Shown here piece by piece: positions 56,506-64,000 of a stretch of DNA of 64,000 nucleotides. This DNA is from Candidatus Rhodoblastus alkanivorans (GTDB lineage Bacteria; Pseudomonadota; Alphaproteobacteria; Rhizobiales; Beijerinckiaceae): positions 91,841 through 155,840 of the forward strand of contig NZ_JAIVFP010000002.1 of NCBI RefSeq assembly GCF_022760755.1, read 5' to 3'. The notes beneath the pieces are model-generated. The model saw only the letters and a list, made by a program, of their open reading frames with translations, did not search any database and was not told where the DNA came from. The position numbers and the translations under genes are program-made. Every line of letters begins with the position of its first letter. Within the stretch, counting starts at the first letter, position 1.

Positions 56506-57024
56506 TTAAAATTCCAGGGACGCGTGCGTTGCGACGCGGCGGCGAACGCGAGTGATGTCGCGCGCACTGGATTCGGGCGCGGCATTGCTGGGGCGGGCTG
56601 TGGGGGCCGACTGGATGACGCCTGCTGGCGACTCATTTGCCCGCCGGGCGTTTGGAACGGGCGCGGCCATGTCGCCATGTTCGACGGCGAGCGACCGGCG
56701 GTAGCCAAAGTTCATCCAGGGTTCGAAGCGGATCGCGGAAAGCCAGTCGGCGATGGTCGGGATGATGCCGCCGCAATCTTCCATAACATGCTGCTCGCCG
56801 ATGAGACGGACGGGCACGTCTTTGCCGGCGCTGTTGGGAATGGTGACCCCGAACTGGCGTTCGCATTCGAAGATTCCCTGGCAGTGGTGACGCAGGGCGC
56901 GGTGGCGGGCGTCCGCCCACATTTCCTTGGTAGCGTCGAACCATTGGTGGATAGCCAGGTAATCGTCGGGCGCGCCACCGAACCGACGAGCCGACGACTG
57001 GGCGTGGAAATGCGCATGGCTCAT
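56506..57024 (-). CDS. DUF6915-like protein
   Basis: A 172-residue protein with the conserved SHAHFHAQSSARRFGGAPDD, YLAIHQWFDATKEMWADARH and RALRHHCQGIFECERQFGVT. Histidine-rich helices suggest metal binding. The pattern matches what I recall as DUF6915. A proline/arginine-rich tail (about 130-172) is not part of the core. Its start overlaps the upstream gene stop (ATGA at 57021-57024). Role unknown. Confidence 0.72.
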   Translation of the reverse strand: MSHAHFHAQSSARRFGGAPDDYLAIHQWFDATKEMWADARHRALRHHCQGIFECERQFGVTIPNSAGKDVPVRLIGEQHVMEDCGGIIPTIADWLSAIRFEPWMNFGYRRSLAVEHGDMAAPVPNARRANESPAGVIQSAPTARPSNAAPESSARDITRVRRRVATHASLEF

Positions 57025-57440
57025 GGTTGCACCGAGGTATTTGCCAGGGCATGCGCGTCGGAGTCTTTTACGACTGCATCAATGTCGCCGATTGGAAGCG
57101 TATCGTTTTCTGCAAAGCCCGTGTTCATCACGGTCTCGTTCCAGTAAACGTCGCTGGAGAAGGTCTTGTTGGCGAGATCGAAGGTGAGCGATGCGCCGCC
57201 ACCATCCCCATCGTACCAATTGACGTCGGTGGCCTCGAGGTAGTCCTCGCCAAAACTCGCTAGGTCAGTGTAAAGCGCCGGATCGAGCGGGATCTCGGAC
57301 GGGTACGCGCCGATGTCGTTGAGCTGTCCGGAGTCTCCGCAGCCGGAGAAATAGAGAATGACCTGGGTGAAGCCGGCGGCCGCGAGGCGAGCGGCCAGGG
57401 CGTTGCGAGTTTCGACAATTTCTGCGGGAATATCGGTCAT
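57021..57440 (-). CDS. DUF6878-like protein
   Basis: A 139-residue acidic protein: LAAAGFTQVILYFSGCGDSG, then DLASFGEDYLEATDVNWYDG and GGGASLTFDLANKTFSSDVY. The GCGDSGQ motif and alternating strands match what I recall as DUF6878. It is first in a three-gene operon and has a structured GAGAGAG leader and a terminator just upstream. Confidence 0.7.
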   Translation of the reverse strand: MTDIPAEIVETRNALAARLAAAGFTQVILYFSGCGDSGQLNDIGAYPSEIPLDPALYTDLASFGEDYLEATDVNWYDGDGGGASLTFDLANKTFSSDVYWNETVMNTGFAENDTLPIGDIDAVVKDSDAHALANTSVQP

Positions 57441-57534
57441 GGCGAAGAGCCTCGGGAGAGTTTTGCGGGATGAACCGGAGACCTCTCTCTCAGATCTCCC
57501 GGTTCATTCCCCTCCCGCCCCTCCTCTTCCTCTC
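57441..57534 (-). promoter_or_regulatory. Structured leader with GAGAGAG core (DUF6878-like gene)
   Basis: Second copy of the leader at 55991-56085: stem GAACCGGGAG/CTCCGGTTC around GAGAGAGAG, ending in GCAAAACTCTCCCGAGG before the ATG. A promoter is expected in or before it. Confidence 0.7.
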
Positions 57535-57547
57535 ACGGCCTTCCAAA

Positions 57548-57576
57548 GAAAAAGGTCCAGCGCGAGGCGCCAGACC
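57548..57576 (-). terminator. Rho-independent terminator of the DUF6927-like gene
   Basis: GGTCTGGCGC-ctc-GCGCTGGACC then TTTTTC on the minus strand, 31 bp after the stop at 57607. Confidence 0.85.
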
Positions 57577-57606
57577 CATTGATGCCGACCACCAACAACG
57601 CCGTCG

Positions 57607-58206
57607 TCAGCCGCGCGGCGGTTCGAGCAGCTGGTAGGATCGGCTCTTGATATTGGAAATCCGGTAGAGGCCGCCGCTGTCCGGCGCGCGAAACAGCACG
57701 CCGCCGCGGCCGCGCGGGTTGGCGATGACCTCCAGCCGTTCAAAACTCAGCCCATTGGAGAAGCGCAAGGCCTCGTCAAAGACGATCACCTGGCCCGCGC
57801 GCGGTCCGGGTTTGGCCGCCCGCGCGCGACGAGCAGCGAGATTCTCGCGGCAGCGCACGCGCCAGTCCAGGGCATATTTCGCGTCAATCGGCGTCAGCAG
57901 ATCGAGAATCGAGGCAGGACACTCGCTTTCGCAAGGACCCAAGGTTTCATCCATGTCCTTGTAGCCGAAGACGTAGCCTTCCTTGTCGCGCGGATTATAG
58001 CGCACCAGGCACACCACGGCGAAGACGTCGCGTTTGCCCGTATCCAGGCGGATGTGCTCCACGGCGGCGTAATAGACGCGCATGCCGGCAAGCGCGGAGC
58101 GCAACACTTTAGACGTCATTTCGGGACGCGTGTAAGTGAATTGCGCATCGAGATATTGCTTCGGTCCGGAATGGCCGCCGAGCGATCGCATGTAAAGCCA
58201 GCCCAT
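57607..58206 (-). CDS. DUF6927-like protein
   Basis: A 199-residue protein: MGWLYMRSLGGHSGPKQYLD, AVVCLVRYNPRDKEGYVFGY and KDMDETLGPCESECPASILD, then a C-terminal beta region (GQVIVFDEALRFSNGLSFER). The pattern matches what I recall as DUF6927, found on alphaproteobacterial plasmids. GGAGA precedes ATG 58206. It lies between two strong terminators, so it is monocistronic. Confidence 0.7.
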   Translation of the reverse strand: MGWLYMRSLGGHSGPKQYLDAQFTYTRPEMTSKVLRSALAGMRVYYAAVEHIRLDTGKRDVFAVVCLVRYNPRDKEGYVFGYKDMDETLGPCESECPASILDLLTPIDAKYALDWRVRCRENLAARRARAAKPGPRAGQVIVFDEALRFSNGLSFERLEVIANPRGRGGVLFRAPDSGGLYRISNIKSRSYQLLEPPRG

Positions 58207-58285
58207 AGCTGTCTCCTGTCGATGAAGAAATGAAAGTCACGCGCCCGGCGCTATGGCCGGGTGTGTTTCGGATTGGGGTTTGAGA

Positions 58286-58312
58286 GAAAAACGGGACGAC
58301 CGAAGCCGCCCC
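58286..58312 (-). terminator. Rho-independent terminator of the ParB gene
   Basis: CGGGGCGGC-ttcg-GTCGTCCCG (two G-U pairs) then TTTTTCTCTC on the minus strand, 10 bp after the stop. Confidence 0.85.
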
Positions 58313-58321
58313 GCATCGAGA

Positions 58322-60433
58322 TCATTCCGCCGCGATAGAATGCGGCTGCGGTTGATCGGGCTCGTCGGCCGCGGCCTCTTCTTCCTCGCCAGCAAGGAAG
58401 TCCGGCAGGGCCTCGGGCTCGTCGGCTTGGGCTTGCTCGACCGTCTCGATTTCGGCGAGCCGCAGCGGCTCCGGCAGCCAGCCCGCGCCGTCGAGCAGGC
58501 GCGCGGCTTCGCTAGCCATGTCGCCCTTTTTCAAATGGTCGATCAGCTGCGCCGATTGCTCGCCCTTGGCTTCGCGCACCGCTTCGAGAATGCGGGCCTT
58601 CGGCACACGGCCGAGATAATTGTCGACCGTCGGCTTCCAGCCCGCCGCCGCCATGTCGAGATGGACCGCCCGAGCGAGGGTATCTCCATGGGTCATTGCG
58701 TCGGGACGCCGGTTCCAGGGCTCCTTGACCACATTGACGGTGAGCGAAGCGCAATGGGCGAGCAGGTTCGCTTGGTTGACCCCATCCAATCCCGCCAGAA
58801 CGTCCCAGAGGTCGGCCGGCGTTTTCGGCAGGAAATTCGCCCATTGCTGATGACGCGCTTCGATCGCGCGCGCCGACGCGCTTTCCGCCAAACCCGGCGC
58901 TTGAGCGGAAAAGGCGGTGTGTTTCGCCGTGATCTCGAGGCAGCTGTTGGACGCAAATCGGTAGAAGGCGCTGAGGCAGAGTGCATGGAGCACCGCCTGC
59001 AGCGCGACGTCGGGATCATTGGCCAGGCTGTTGCGCAAAGCCAGCGTGCGATGCGCCGTCAGCTCGGTGACCAGCCGATCCGACAACGGCCGCAAAACAT
59101 CCTCCTCCTCGGACGTCTCCGGTTCGCCGCCCGTCGGGGCGCCGCCGATGGCGATGATGGTTTGCGGGGCGGCGGTTGCGGAGCCGGCGGGCGCCGTGGT
59201 TTCGGCCTCGCCGGCCTCAATCGGAGTCAATGGCGCAACCGGCGCGACCGGCGCTTCATCGTCGGGACGCACGAAGCCGCGCACGATCTGCAGCGCGCCC
59301 TCGTCGTTTAGGCTGACAAACGCGCCGGCCCGGGCGATCTCGGCCGGATCATAGCTGAGGGGACGCTGCTCCAAAGCCGCAATCGCCGCCTCGATTTCGC
59401 CCAGGCGCCGATCGGCCTCGTCGGGCAATTCGTCGGCGTCAGCATATTGCGCCTCGAGCGCCTCATATTCGGCCCGCAGCGCTTCGAGACTGGCTGTCTC
59501 TTCCGCGGTAAAGTCAATCGCTTCTCCGGTCAGGCGACGCAAACCGGCGGTGTGGCCATAGGGAAAGTCCGCGGCGATGGCGATCCATTTCCAGCCTTCG
59601 GGACGGAGCGCTTCCGCTGCGGCTTGCAGCTTCTCGATCACGAGCTTGTCGAGCAATGCCGGGTCTTGCAGCCAGCCCCCGTCATCGTCGGTCTGGAACA
59701 GGTCGCGCAGCACCACGCCGCCCGCCGCCTCATAGGCTTCGACGCCGACAAATCGCGCGCGACGATCCAGAGCCTTGACCGCGCCTTCGGTGAGCTGGCG
59801 GCGGATGTAATAGGCTTCCTTGTTGTAGGTGCGCGAAATCGCCTCCCAAACCTGCTCCTGGCGCGCATGATCGTTGGTGACGGTGAAGGCCATCAATTGC
59901 TCCAGCGTCATGCCGTCCTCGGCATAGACATCGAGCAATGTGCTGGAGACCGCGGCGAGACGCAGGCGCTGTTTCACCACGGTCGGGGTGACAAAGAAGC
60001 GCGCGGCGATGTCGTCATCGCCGAGGCCCTTTTCGCGCAACGCCTGAAACGCCCGGAACTGATCGAGCGGATGCAGGGCGACGCGTTGGACGTTTTCGGC
60101 CAGCGAATCCTCCTCGGCGAGACCGCCTTCGCGCACCACGCAAGGCACCGGCGCGTTCTTGGCCAGGCGCTTCTGCTTGACCAGCAGTTCGAGCGCGCGA
60201 AAGCGGCGACCGCCGGCGGGGATCTCGAACATGCCGGTTTCCTGGCCTTCGGCGTCGAGGACAGCGCGGACGCTGAGGCTTTGAAGCAGCGTGCGCCTGG
60301 CGATATCCTCGGCGAGCTCCTCGATCGAAATGCCAGCCTTCAAGCGCCGGACGTTCGACTGGCTCAAAACCAGTTTGTTGAAGGGAATGTCGCGCGAGGC
60401 GCTGAGAACGATTTTTTGAACTGCATTCGCCAT
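58322..60433 (-). CDS. ParB/KorB-type nuclease-domain protein
   Basis: A 703-residue protein. The N-terminal ParB domain has IPFNKLVLSQSNVRRLKAGI, AGGRRFRALELL (about 73-84) and ENVQR. Next is the HTH (LGDDDIAARFFVTPTVVKQR), then a long C-terminal region with a TGEAIDFTAEETASLEALRA coiled coil and an acidic tail. It is much longer than chromosomal ParB (about 300), like plasmid/ICE ParB-like regulators. No parA is present in the window, so a role in regulation or partition by another ParA is possible. It has a structured leader and its own terminator. Confidence 0.86.
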   Translation of the reverse strand: MANAVQKIVLSASRDIPFNKLVLSQSNVRRLKAGISIEELAEDIARRTLLQSLSVRAVLDAEGQETGMFEIPAGGRRFRALELLVKQKRLAKNAPVPCVVREGGLAEEDSLAENVQRVALHPLDQFRAFQALREKGLGDDDIAARFFVTPTVVKQRLRLAAVSSTLLDVYAEDGMTLEQLMAFTVTNDHARQEQVWEAISRTYNKEAYYIRRQLTEGAVKALDRRARFVGVEAYEAAGGVVLRDLFQTDDDGGWLQDPALLDKLVIEKLQAAAEALRPEGWKWIAIAADFPYGHTAGLRRLTGEAIDFTAEETASLEALRAEYEALEAQYADADELPDEADRRLGEIEAAIAALEQRPLSYDPAEIARAGAFVSLNDEGALQIVRGFVRPDDEAPVAPVAPLTPIEAGEAETTAPAGSATAAPQTIIAIGGAPTGGEPETSEEEDVLRPLSDRLVTELTAHRTLALRNSLANDPDVALQAVLHALCLSAFYRFASNSCLEITAKHTAFSAQAPGLAESASARAIEARHQQWANFLPKTPADLWDVLAGLDGVNQANLLAHCASLTVNVVKEPWNRRPDAMTHGDTLARAVHLDMAAAGWKPTVDNYLGRVPKARILEAVREAKGEQSAQLIDHLKKGDMASEAARLLDGAGWLPEPLRLAEIETVEQAQADEPEALPDFLAGEEEEAAADEPDQPQPHSIAAE

Positions 60434-60506
60434 TGTCTTTTCTCCGCGACGGGCGCCGAAAATCTCTCTCTCGGCTCCTACCCGTCACGAAAATCGGCGC
60501 AGCCCT
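60434..60506 (-). promoter_or_regulatory. Structured leader with GAGAGAG core (ParB gene)
   Basis: On the minus strand CGTGACGGG and CCCGTCGCG form a stem enclosing CCGAGAGAGAGA and CGGCGCC, about 15 bp before the ATG. Same architecture as the leaders at 55991 and 57441, with a different stem. Confidence 0.65.
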
Positions 60507-60605
60507 CTGACTCTGGGCCGCGCCGTTTCAAACACCTCAACCGGATAGGCCCGCGCGCCTCAGCCCTGCGTTTCGGCAAGACCAGGCGAGGCGGACCCTT
60601 TTCAT
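60507..60605. other. Intergenic between the ArdC-like gene and the ParB leader
   Basis: A CGGCGCGGCCCAGAG...CTGCGCCG inverted segment (about 60495-60530) may be the terminator of the ArdC-like gene. Confidence 0.4.
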
Positions 60606-61568
60606 TCAAGCCGCGACCTGCTCATCCTCGTCAGTAACAGCGGTTTCGGTTCGCGTGGCGTCCGGCGCAAAGCCGAGAATGAAATCCGCCGCCTTCGAAG
60701 CCGCGCTCGCTGCGCGCACGATCGCCTTATTATCGTCGTGCAAAACCTCGAGCCAGGATCCGATATAATCGGCATGCCGCACCGTCGGCGTGATGCCAAG
60801 CGAGGCGCAAAGAAAGGCTGCGGAGATTTCGGCGATGAGTTCTTCGAAGGCGTATTTCTTCGACCCGAACGATCCGCTCAGATCGCGATTGAGCCGAGAC
60901 AGATGGCCGCTTGCGTGAGAGACCTCATGCAAAGCAGTGCGGTGCCAGTTGATCGGCTCGAAATAGGCCTGGGGAGGCGGAACCTGCACATAGTCGAGTC
61001 TAGGTTGATAGAACGCCCTGTCCCCGCCGATGCGGAAATCCAGGCCCGTCGCCCGGATCAAAGCTTCGACCTGCGGCAGAACAAGTTCGGTTTCGACCGG
61101 TGGCACCGCCGCCATCAGCTCTTCAGGCAGGCCCTCGCATTGGGCGACATTGAACACCGTGAACCGCTTGAGGAAGGCGATCGACCTGGCTTCATCGCCA
61201 GTCTCGGAGGCCTTGCGCCGTTCATCCTCGGGCGTGAAGCGGTCGGCGTAAACGACGGTCGTGCCGCGCTCGCCCTTGCGTACGTGACCGCCAAGGCTCA
61301 ACGCCTGACGAAAGGTCAGCCAGCTCTGGCCGGTAAATCCATGCTCGATCACCGCGCCCCAGAGAATGAGCACGTTGATTCCGGTGTAGCGCCGGTCGGT
61401 CGCGGCGTTCTTCGGCATGCCCAAAGGCGCCATTCCCGCCGCCGATCCCCACGGCTGGACCCAGGGCGCGCGGCCCGCCGCCAGCTCGGCGATGATCTTG
61501 TCGGTGATTTCGGAATAAAGGTCCGTCCGGTCCTTGCCAGAACGGGCGTGATTGAGAGTCTTGGACAT
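60606..61568 (-). CDS. ArdC-like antirestriction protein with zinc metallopeptidase domain
   Basis: A 320-residue protein. The N-terminal ssDNA-binding ArdC domain has YSEITDKIIAELAAGRAPWV and YTGINVLILWGAV (61-73). The zincin domain has HEVSHASGH (214-222; H214, E215, H218, H222). ArdC proteins protect incoming plasmid DNA from restriction. A leader with the GAGAGAG motif lies upstream. Length (320) is normal for the family (about 290-320). Confidence 0.9.
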   Translation of the reverse strand: MSKTLNHARSGKDRTDLYSEITDKIIAELAAGRAPWVQPWGSAAGMAPLGMPKNAATDRRYTGINVLILWGAVIEHGFTGQSWLTFRQALSLGGHVRKGERGTTVVYADRFTPEDERRKASETGDEARSIAFLKRFTVFNVAQCEGLPEELMAAVPPVETELVLPQVEALIRATGLDFRIGGDRAFYQPRLDYVQVPPPQAYFEPINWHRTALHEVSHASGHLSRLNRDLSGSFGSKKYAFEELIAEISAAFLCASLGITPTVRHADYIGSWLEVLHDDNKAIVRAASAASKAADFILGFAPDATRTETAVTDEDEQVAA

Positions 61569-61650
61569 CGCAGCAGGTCTCCGCGACGGGCGCCGCGAGC
61601 CTCTCTCGCAACCTTTCTCCCCGTCACGGAAAATCCGATCCGCACTCTAA
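61569..61650 (-). promoter_or_regulatory. Structured leader with GAGAGAG core (ArdC-like gene)
   Basis: CGTGACGGGG and CCCGTCGCG form the stem around GCGAGAGAGG, as in the ParB leader. The segment TCTCCGCGACGGGCGCCG on the plus strand is identical in both. A GAGAGTTAGAGTGCGGAT tract precedes the stem. Confidence 0.65.
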
Positions 61651-61910
61651 CTCTCACGAGGGCGTTGCGGGGTCTCCCCGCAGATGGGGGTGCGCTGGCG
61701 ACCTTGGCGCCGGCCAGGGGGAAGGCTTTCCCCAACATGCGACCTATTTTCGTTATTCCAAGCCGGCTCTAACGTGCTCAAGATATTGATTTGTTTAGCG
61801 AGAAAATTGCTCACGAAAGTCGGCAACCAACGCGACAAGGCGGATAGGTAAAATTTGCCTTATGCGGCAATTACGGTGCGGACCATGAATGAGTGCACCA
61901 CAACATATAG
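61651..61910. other. Intergenic, AT-rich
   Basis: Contains AATTTGCC-ttat-GCGGCAATT near 61853-61873, a weak palindrome. No gene recognised. Confidence 0.35.
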
Positions 61911-62438
61911 CTAGAACGGCCTGACTTGCGCGGCCGGGTTGCGCGCGACCTCGTGGCGGATTTCAATCATCAATCGATCGCGCAGTGCGGGCACTCCACG
62001 GAGGTCAATGGGACCTTGCAGGAACTGCCCCGCGAAACCGGCAAAATCGTGAATGTGAAGCGCGAACGCGACCGCGTCGCGCAGCACAGGGCCACCGTGC
62101 GGTGAGAAAAACACAGTCTCTGACGGCCATCCGACCGGCCAGCGGTCTGCCATTAGACTGCCTCGAAGCTCCATGCATCCGGATGGGTAGTTCTGAACCG
62201 TGTGCGCTTGGGGCATCGCCAGCATCCGAACCAATGCAACCACGCGGCCATGTTGCGCCGGGTCTGGCTGATAATCTGGTTCCGCGCTCTCGGTCACATA
62301 TAGGCCGACAAGACCCTGGCTTCCTGCCAAGCGCCCCCCAAGTTGTACTAGATTGCGCTGCCCTTGCGAGGTAGTGCAAAAATGACCGCCCTGAGAATCG
62401 ACGCTGAAGACAGGGGAGAGGGCTTCGATTGATGTCAT
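61911..62438 (-). CDS. Hypothetical protein (175 residues)
   Basis: Reads MTSIEALSPVFSVDSQGGHF, RNLVQLGGRLAGSQGLVGLY and FALHIHDFAGFAGQFLQGPI. Composition is protein-like and the frame is unbroken, but I recognise no family. It lies 96 bp downstream of the XRE gene on the same strand, so it may share its promoter. Confidence 0.6.
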   Translation of the reverse strand: MTSIEALSPVFSVDSQGGHFCTTSQGQRNLVQLGGRLAGSQGLVGLYVTESAEPDYQPDPAQHGRVVALVRMLAMPQAHTVQNYPSGCMELRGSLMADRWPVGWPSETVFFSPHGGPVLRDAVAFALHIHDFAGFAGQFLQGPIDLRGVPALRDRLMIEIRHEVARNPAAQVRPF

Positions 62439-62534
62439 GCCGGTTCTGGATTTCCGTTAAGGAGGCAGCGCAAGCTTTGTAACTTTTGTAGGCCAATTAG
62501 TGCGATCCCGCAAAGAGGTCCGCACGCTCACCGT

Positions 62535-63242
62535 CTACCCCAAAGGCCCTGTGTAAAGCACGCCATCGGGGAATTGTCGCCACATCAGAATCAGCGACGG
62601 GTTGGCCTCGCTTGTTATGAAGCCCCGCTCTTCGACGGTGTTTCGAAGCTTGTCGTCTGCTGACGGGATTATGATCTGCGACCTTAGCTCTTGGGGCAGC
62701 TTGGACAAATCGGTTTCGAGGTGCGGTTCTGAATCCAACGAGGGATTCGGTACGAAATGTGACAGAGGGATCATCGCCATGCCGCTACTCTCGATGAAGC
62801 TTTCCAGGGACAACGGTCCAGCTTGCACGAGTTCATATTCGAATCGAAATTCAAAGGGGACTAGCGCCCGCTCAAACTGAACCTGCACTCTGTAGGTGGG
62901 GCCAGTTGCCGGAGGATGTGGCTCCACCGCAATGACAGTTCCGACTTCATCTGCTCCAATGCCGTAGTCGAACCGGACGCGAGTTTCAGGCCTGAAGCGG
63001 ACGCGATCTCCCTGACGAAACCTTCTAAGTCTCACGCCGGCCGCCTCCCCATTCTCTTTGATGAAAATTACGCCCGCCGCTCTGAGGGCGCGCGCGACTG
63101 CGGCGACTTTCTCCGGGTCGCCGTCATATTTGCGCGTCTCGAAATTTGAGAGCGTGTTTCGATGCACTCCGGATGCCTCGGCCAATCGATCAAGGGACCA
63201 GTTTAGCGCGGCTCGGGCCGCACGCATTTGTTCGGGCTGCAT
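62535..63242 (-). CDS. XRE-type HTH regulator with C-terminal extension
   Basis: A 235-residue protein. The HTH (residues 1-60) is MQPEQMRAARAALNWSLDRL, AEASGVHRNTLSNFETRK, as in XRE/phage-repressor regulators of plasmids. The C-terminal part has a beta-rich segment (RFRQGDRVRFRPETRVRFDY, GTVIAVEPHPPATGPTYRVQ), which looks like a small SH3/Tudor-like barrel, unusual for an XRE protein. It is divergent from the gene at 63378 and has a palindrome 12 bp upstream, probably its own operator. Confidence 0.78.
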   Translation of the reverse strand: MQPEQMRAARAALNWSLDRLAEASGVHRNTLSNFETRKYDGDPEKVAAVARALRAAGVIFIKENGEAAGVRLRRFRQGDRVRFRPETRVRFDYGIGADEVGTVIAVEPHPPATGPTYRVQVQFERALVPFEFRFEYELVQAGPLSLESFIESSGMAMIPLSHFVPNPSLDSEPHLETDLSKLPQELRSQIIIPSADDKLRNTVEERGFITSEANPSLILMWRQFPDGVLYTGPLG

Positions 63243-63253
63243 TAGCAGAGACC

Positions 63254-63283
63254 TATGATAATCACACTTGTGAAATTATCATA
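63254..63283. promoter_or_regulatory. Operator palindrome between the XRE gene and the gene at 63378
   Basis: TATGATAAT and ATTATCATA arms (9 bp, perfect) enclose TCACA-ct-TGTGA. It lies 12-41 bp upstream of the XRE start and about 95 bp from the divergent start. Confidence 0.7.
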
Positions 63284-63377
63284 ACATAATCCCCCTGGCA
63301 ATATGCGTTGCGCGGCTTGCAAAGTTTGTTTTTATCTACTACACTTTTTGTGTGGTCATGTTTTGTGAGGGCATGTT

Positions 63378-64000
63378 ATGAGCAATTGGTATGAGTCGTA
63401 TGCGAGCACCGAAATCGGCCGGAAACTTTCGAGAATCGTCAACCGACCTGATCGCATGTTTGAGTTTCGGTTTCTTTCGGTCTGGGGCAAGCCTGCAGTG
63501 CAGGCAGTGGCGAGCGCCGTCGGGCCGATTATCAATACATTGCCTGACAAACGCGCGCGCGATGAAGCATCTCAATTCTGCGGATGGGCTGTAGGTCAGC
63601 GGTTGCGCCGCGCCGGATTCGAAATCGCGCAGCATCGAGGCCGCGTGAGCGATGCGCCTTTCAAGACCGGAGCCGTCTGGCGACGGGCTAAACCTCTTCA
63701 GTTCACCAATAACCCGGGCCCTGTTGGGGAAGGTGGTTGCGTCGAGCTTGGGGTTGAACGCGACACTGAGGGGACGATTATCGGGCGCTGGCGATTGATC
63801 ACGACGGTGACACCCGGCGCGTTCATTTTGCACGAGATGGAAGGGTTCCGCGAGCCCATCGAAACGGCGTTCCGCGATGCAGTCGAATACGCAGAGCGTT
63901 ATGGATTCACAACCTTGCGGATCACCGATCGTGACGGTCTTTTCCCGCAAGAGGATCGTGATAAAATTCTATTGACCCTTTCTCAACCGTCGGCCGAGAA
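63378..64000 (+). CDS. Unrecognised protein, cut by the right window edge
   Basis: ATG 63378 with GAGGG upstream opens a frame that stays open to the end of the window (207 codons): MSNWYESYASTEIGRKLSRI, RFLSVWGKPAVQAVASAVGP and HEMEGFREPIETAFRDAVEY, then ERYGFTTLRITDRDG. Composition is protein-like. I recognise no family. It is divergent from the XRE regulator and shares its operator region, so it is probably regulated by it. Confidence 0.6.
   Translation, partial: MSNWYESYASTEIGRKLSRIVNRPDRMFEFRFLSVWGKPAVQAVASAVGPIINTLPDKRARDEASQFCGWAVGQRLRRAGFEIAQHRGRVSDAPFKTGAVWRRAKPLQFTNNPGPVGEGGCVELGVERDTEGTIIGRWRLITTVTPGAFILHEMEGFREPIETAFRDAVEYAERYGFTTLRITDRDGLFPQEDRDKILLTLSQPSAE

Overview
The window looks like accessory, probably plasmid- or island-borne, DNA of an alphaproteobacterium of the methanotroph/methylotroph type (Beijerinckiaceae/Methylocystaceae-like). 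This is inferred from a complete soluble di-iron alkane/methane monooxygenase operon, a lanthanide-type PQQ alcohol dehydrogenase, a GAAC-N7-GAAC LexA box of the alphaproteobacterial kind, a CIRCE-controlled groESL pair, and high-GC codon use. No rRNA, tRNA or CRISPR array was seen.

Layout. 0-2.1 kb: a partial gene, then remnants of a GroEL-like gene and of IS21, ISL3 and IS3 elements. 2.1-7.5 kb: GlxA-type regulator, small monooxygenase-fold protein, groEL-groES with CIRCE, a frameshifted tautomerase and a GFA-fold protein. 7.6-14.5 kb: nested insertion sequences (IS200/IS605, IS481 and IS66 remnants, copy 1 of a 1.9 kb IS, and an intact IS66 with an 8-bp target duplication inside an IS21 remnant). 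14.9-22.5 kb, all on the minus strand: the monooxygenase operon in the order mmoD-mmoX-mmoY-mmoB-mmoZ / hairpins / mmoC-orf114-mmoG-like chaperonin. 23.2-32.5 kb: IS fragments around a TetR/DUF4242 pair, an aldehyde dehydrogenase and an OmpW-like porin. 32.5-40.3 kb: Sel1 protein, PQQ alcohol dehydrogenase, ECF sigma factor, GTP cyclohydrolase I, a broken Rieske/AIF-type reductase and a LuxR-type regulator. 40.3-44.5 kb: mobilisation genes (relaxase, MobC-like) and umuD with a truncated umuC. 44.9-49.1 kb: a PEP-mutase-like gene broken by copy 2 of the 1.9 kb IS, DUF1993 and TetR. 49.3-64 kb: a conserved plasmid/ICE-type backbone (DUF2493, Toprim, a strawberry-notch methyltransferase-helicase, small DUF proteins, ParB, ArdC, XRE regulator).

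How it fits together. The monooxygenase would turn a short alkane into an alcohol, the PQQ dehydrogenase the alcohol into an aldehyde, and the NAD aldehyde dehydrogenase the aldehyde into an acid. OmpW-like porins often accompany uptake of hydrophobic substrates. Four of five active-site positions recalled as distinguishing butane from methane monooxygenase carry the butane-type residue, so the substrate may not be methane. The operon and the other oxidation genes lie between two direct 1.9 kb IS copies about 33.6 kb apart, next to mobilisation genes, so the pathway may be mobile. Four genes in the backbone share structured leaders with a GAGAGAG core; this is the best candidate here for an undescribed regulatory element.
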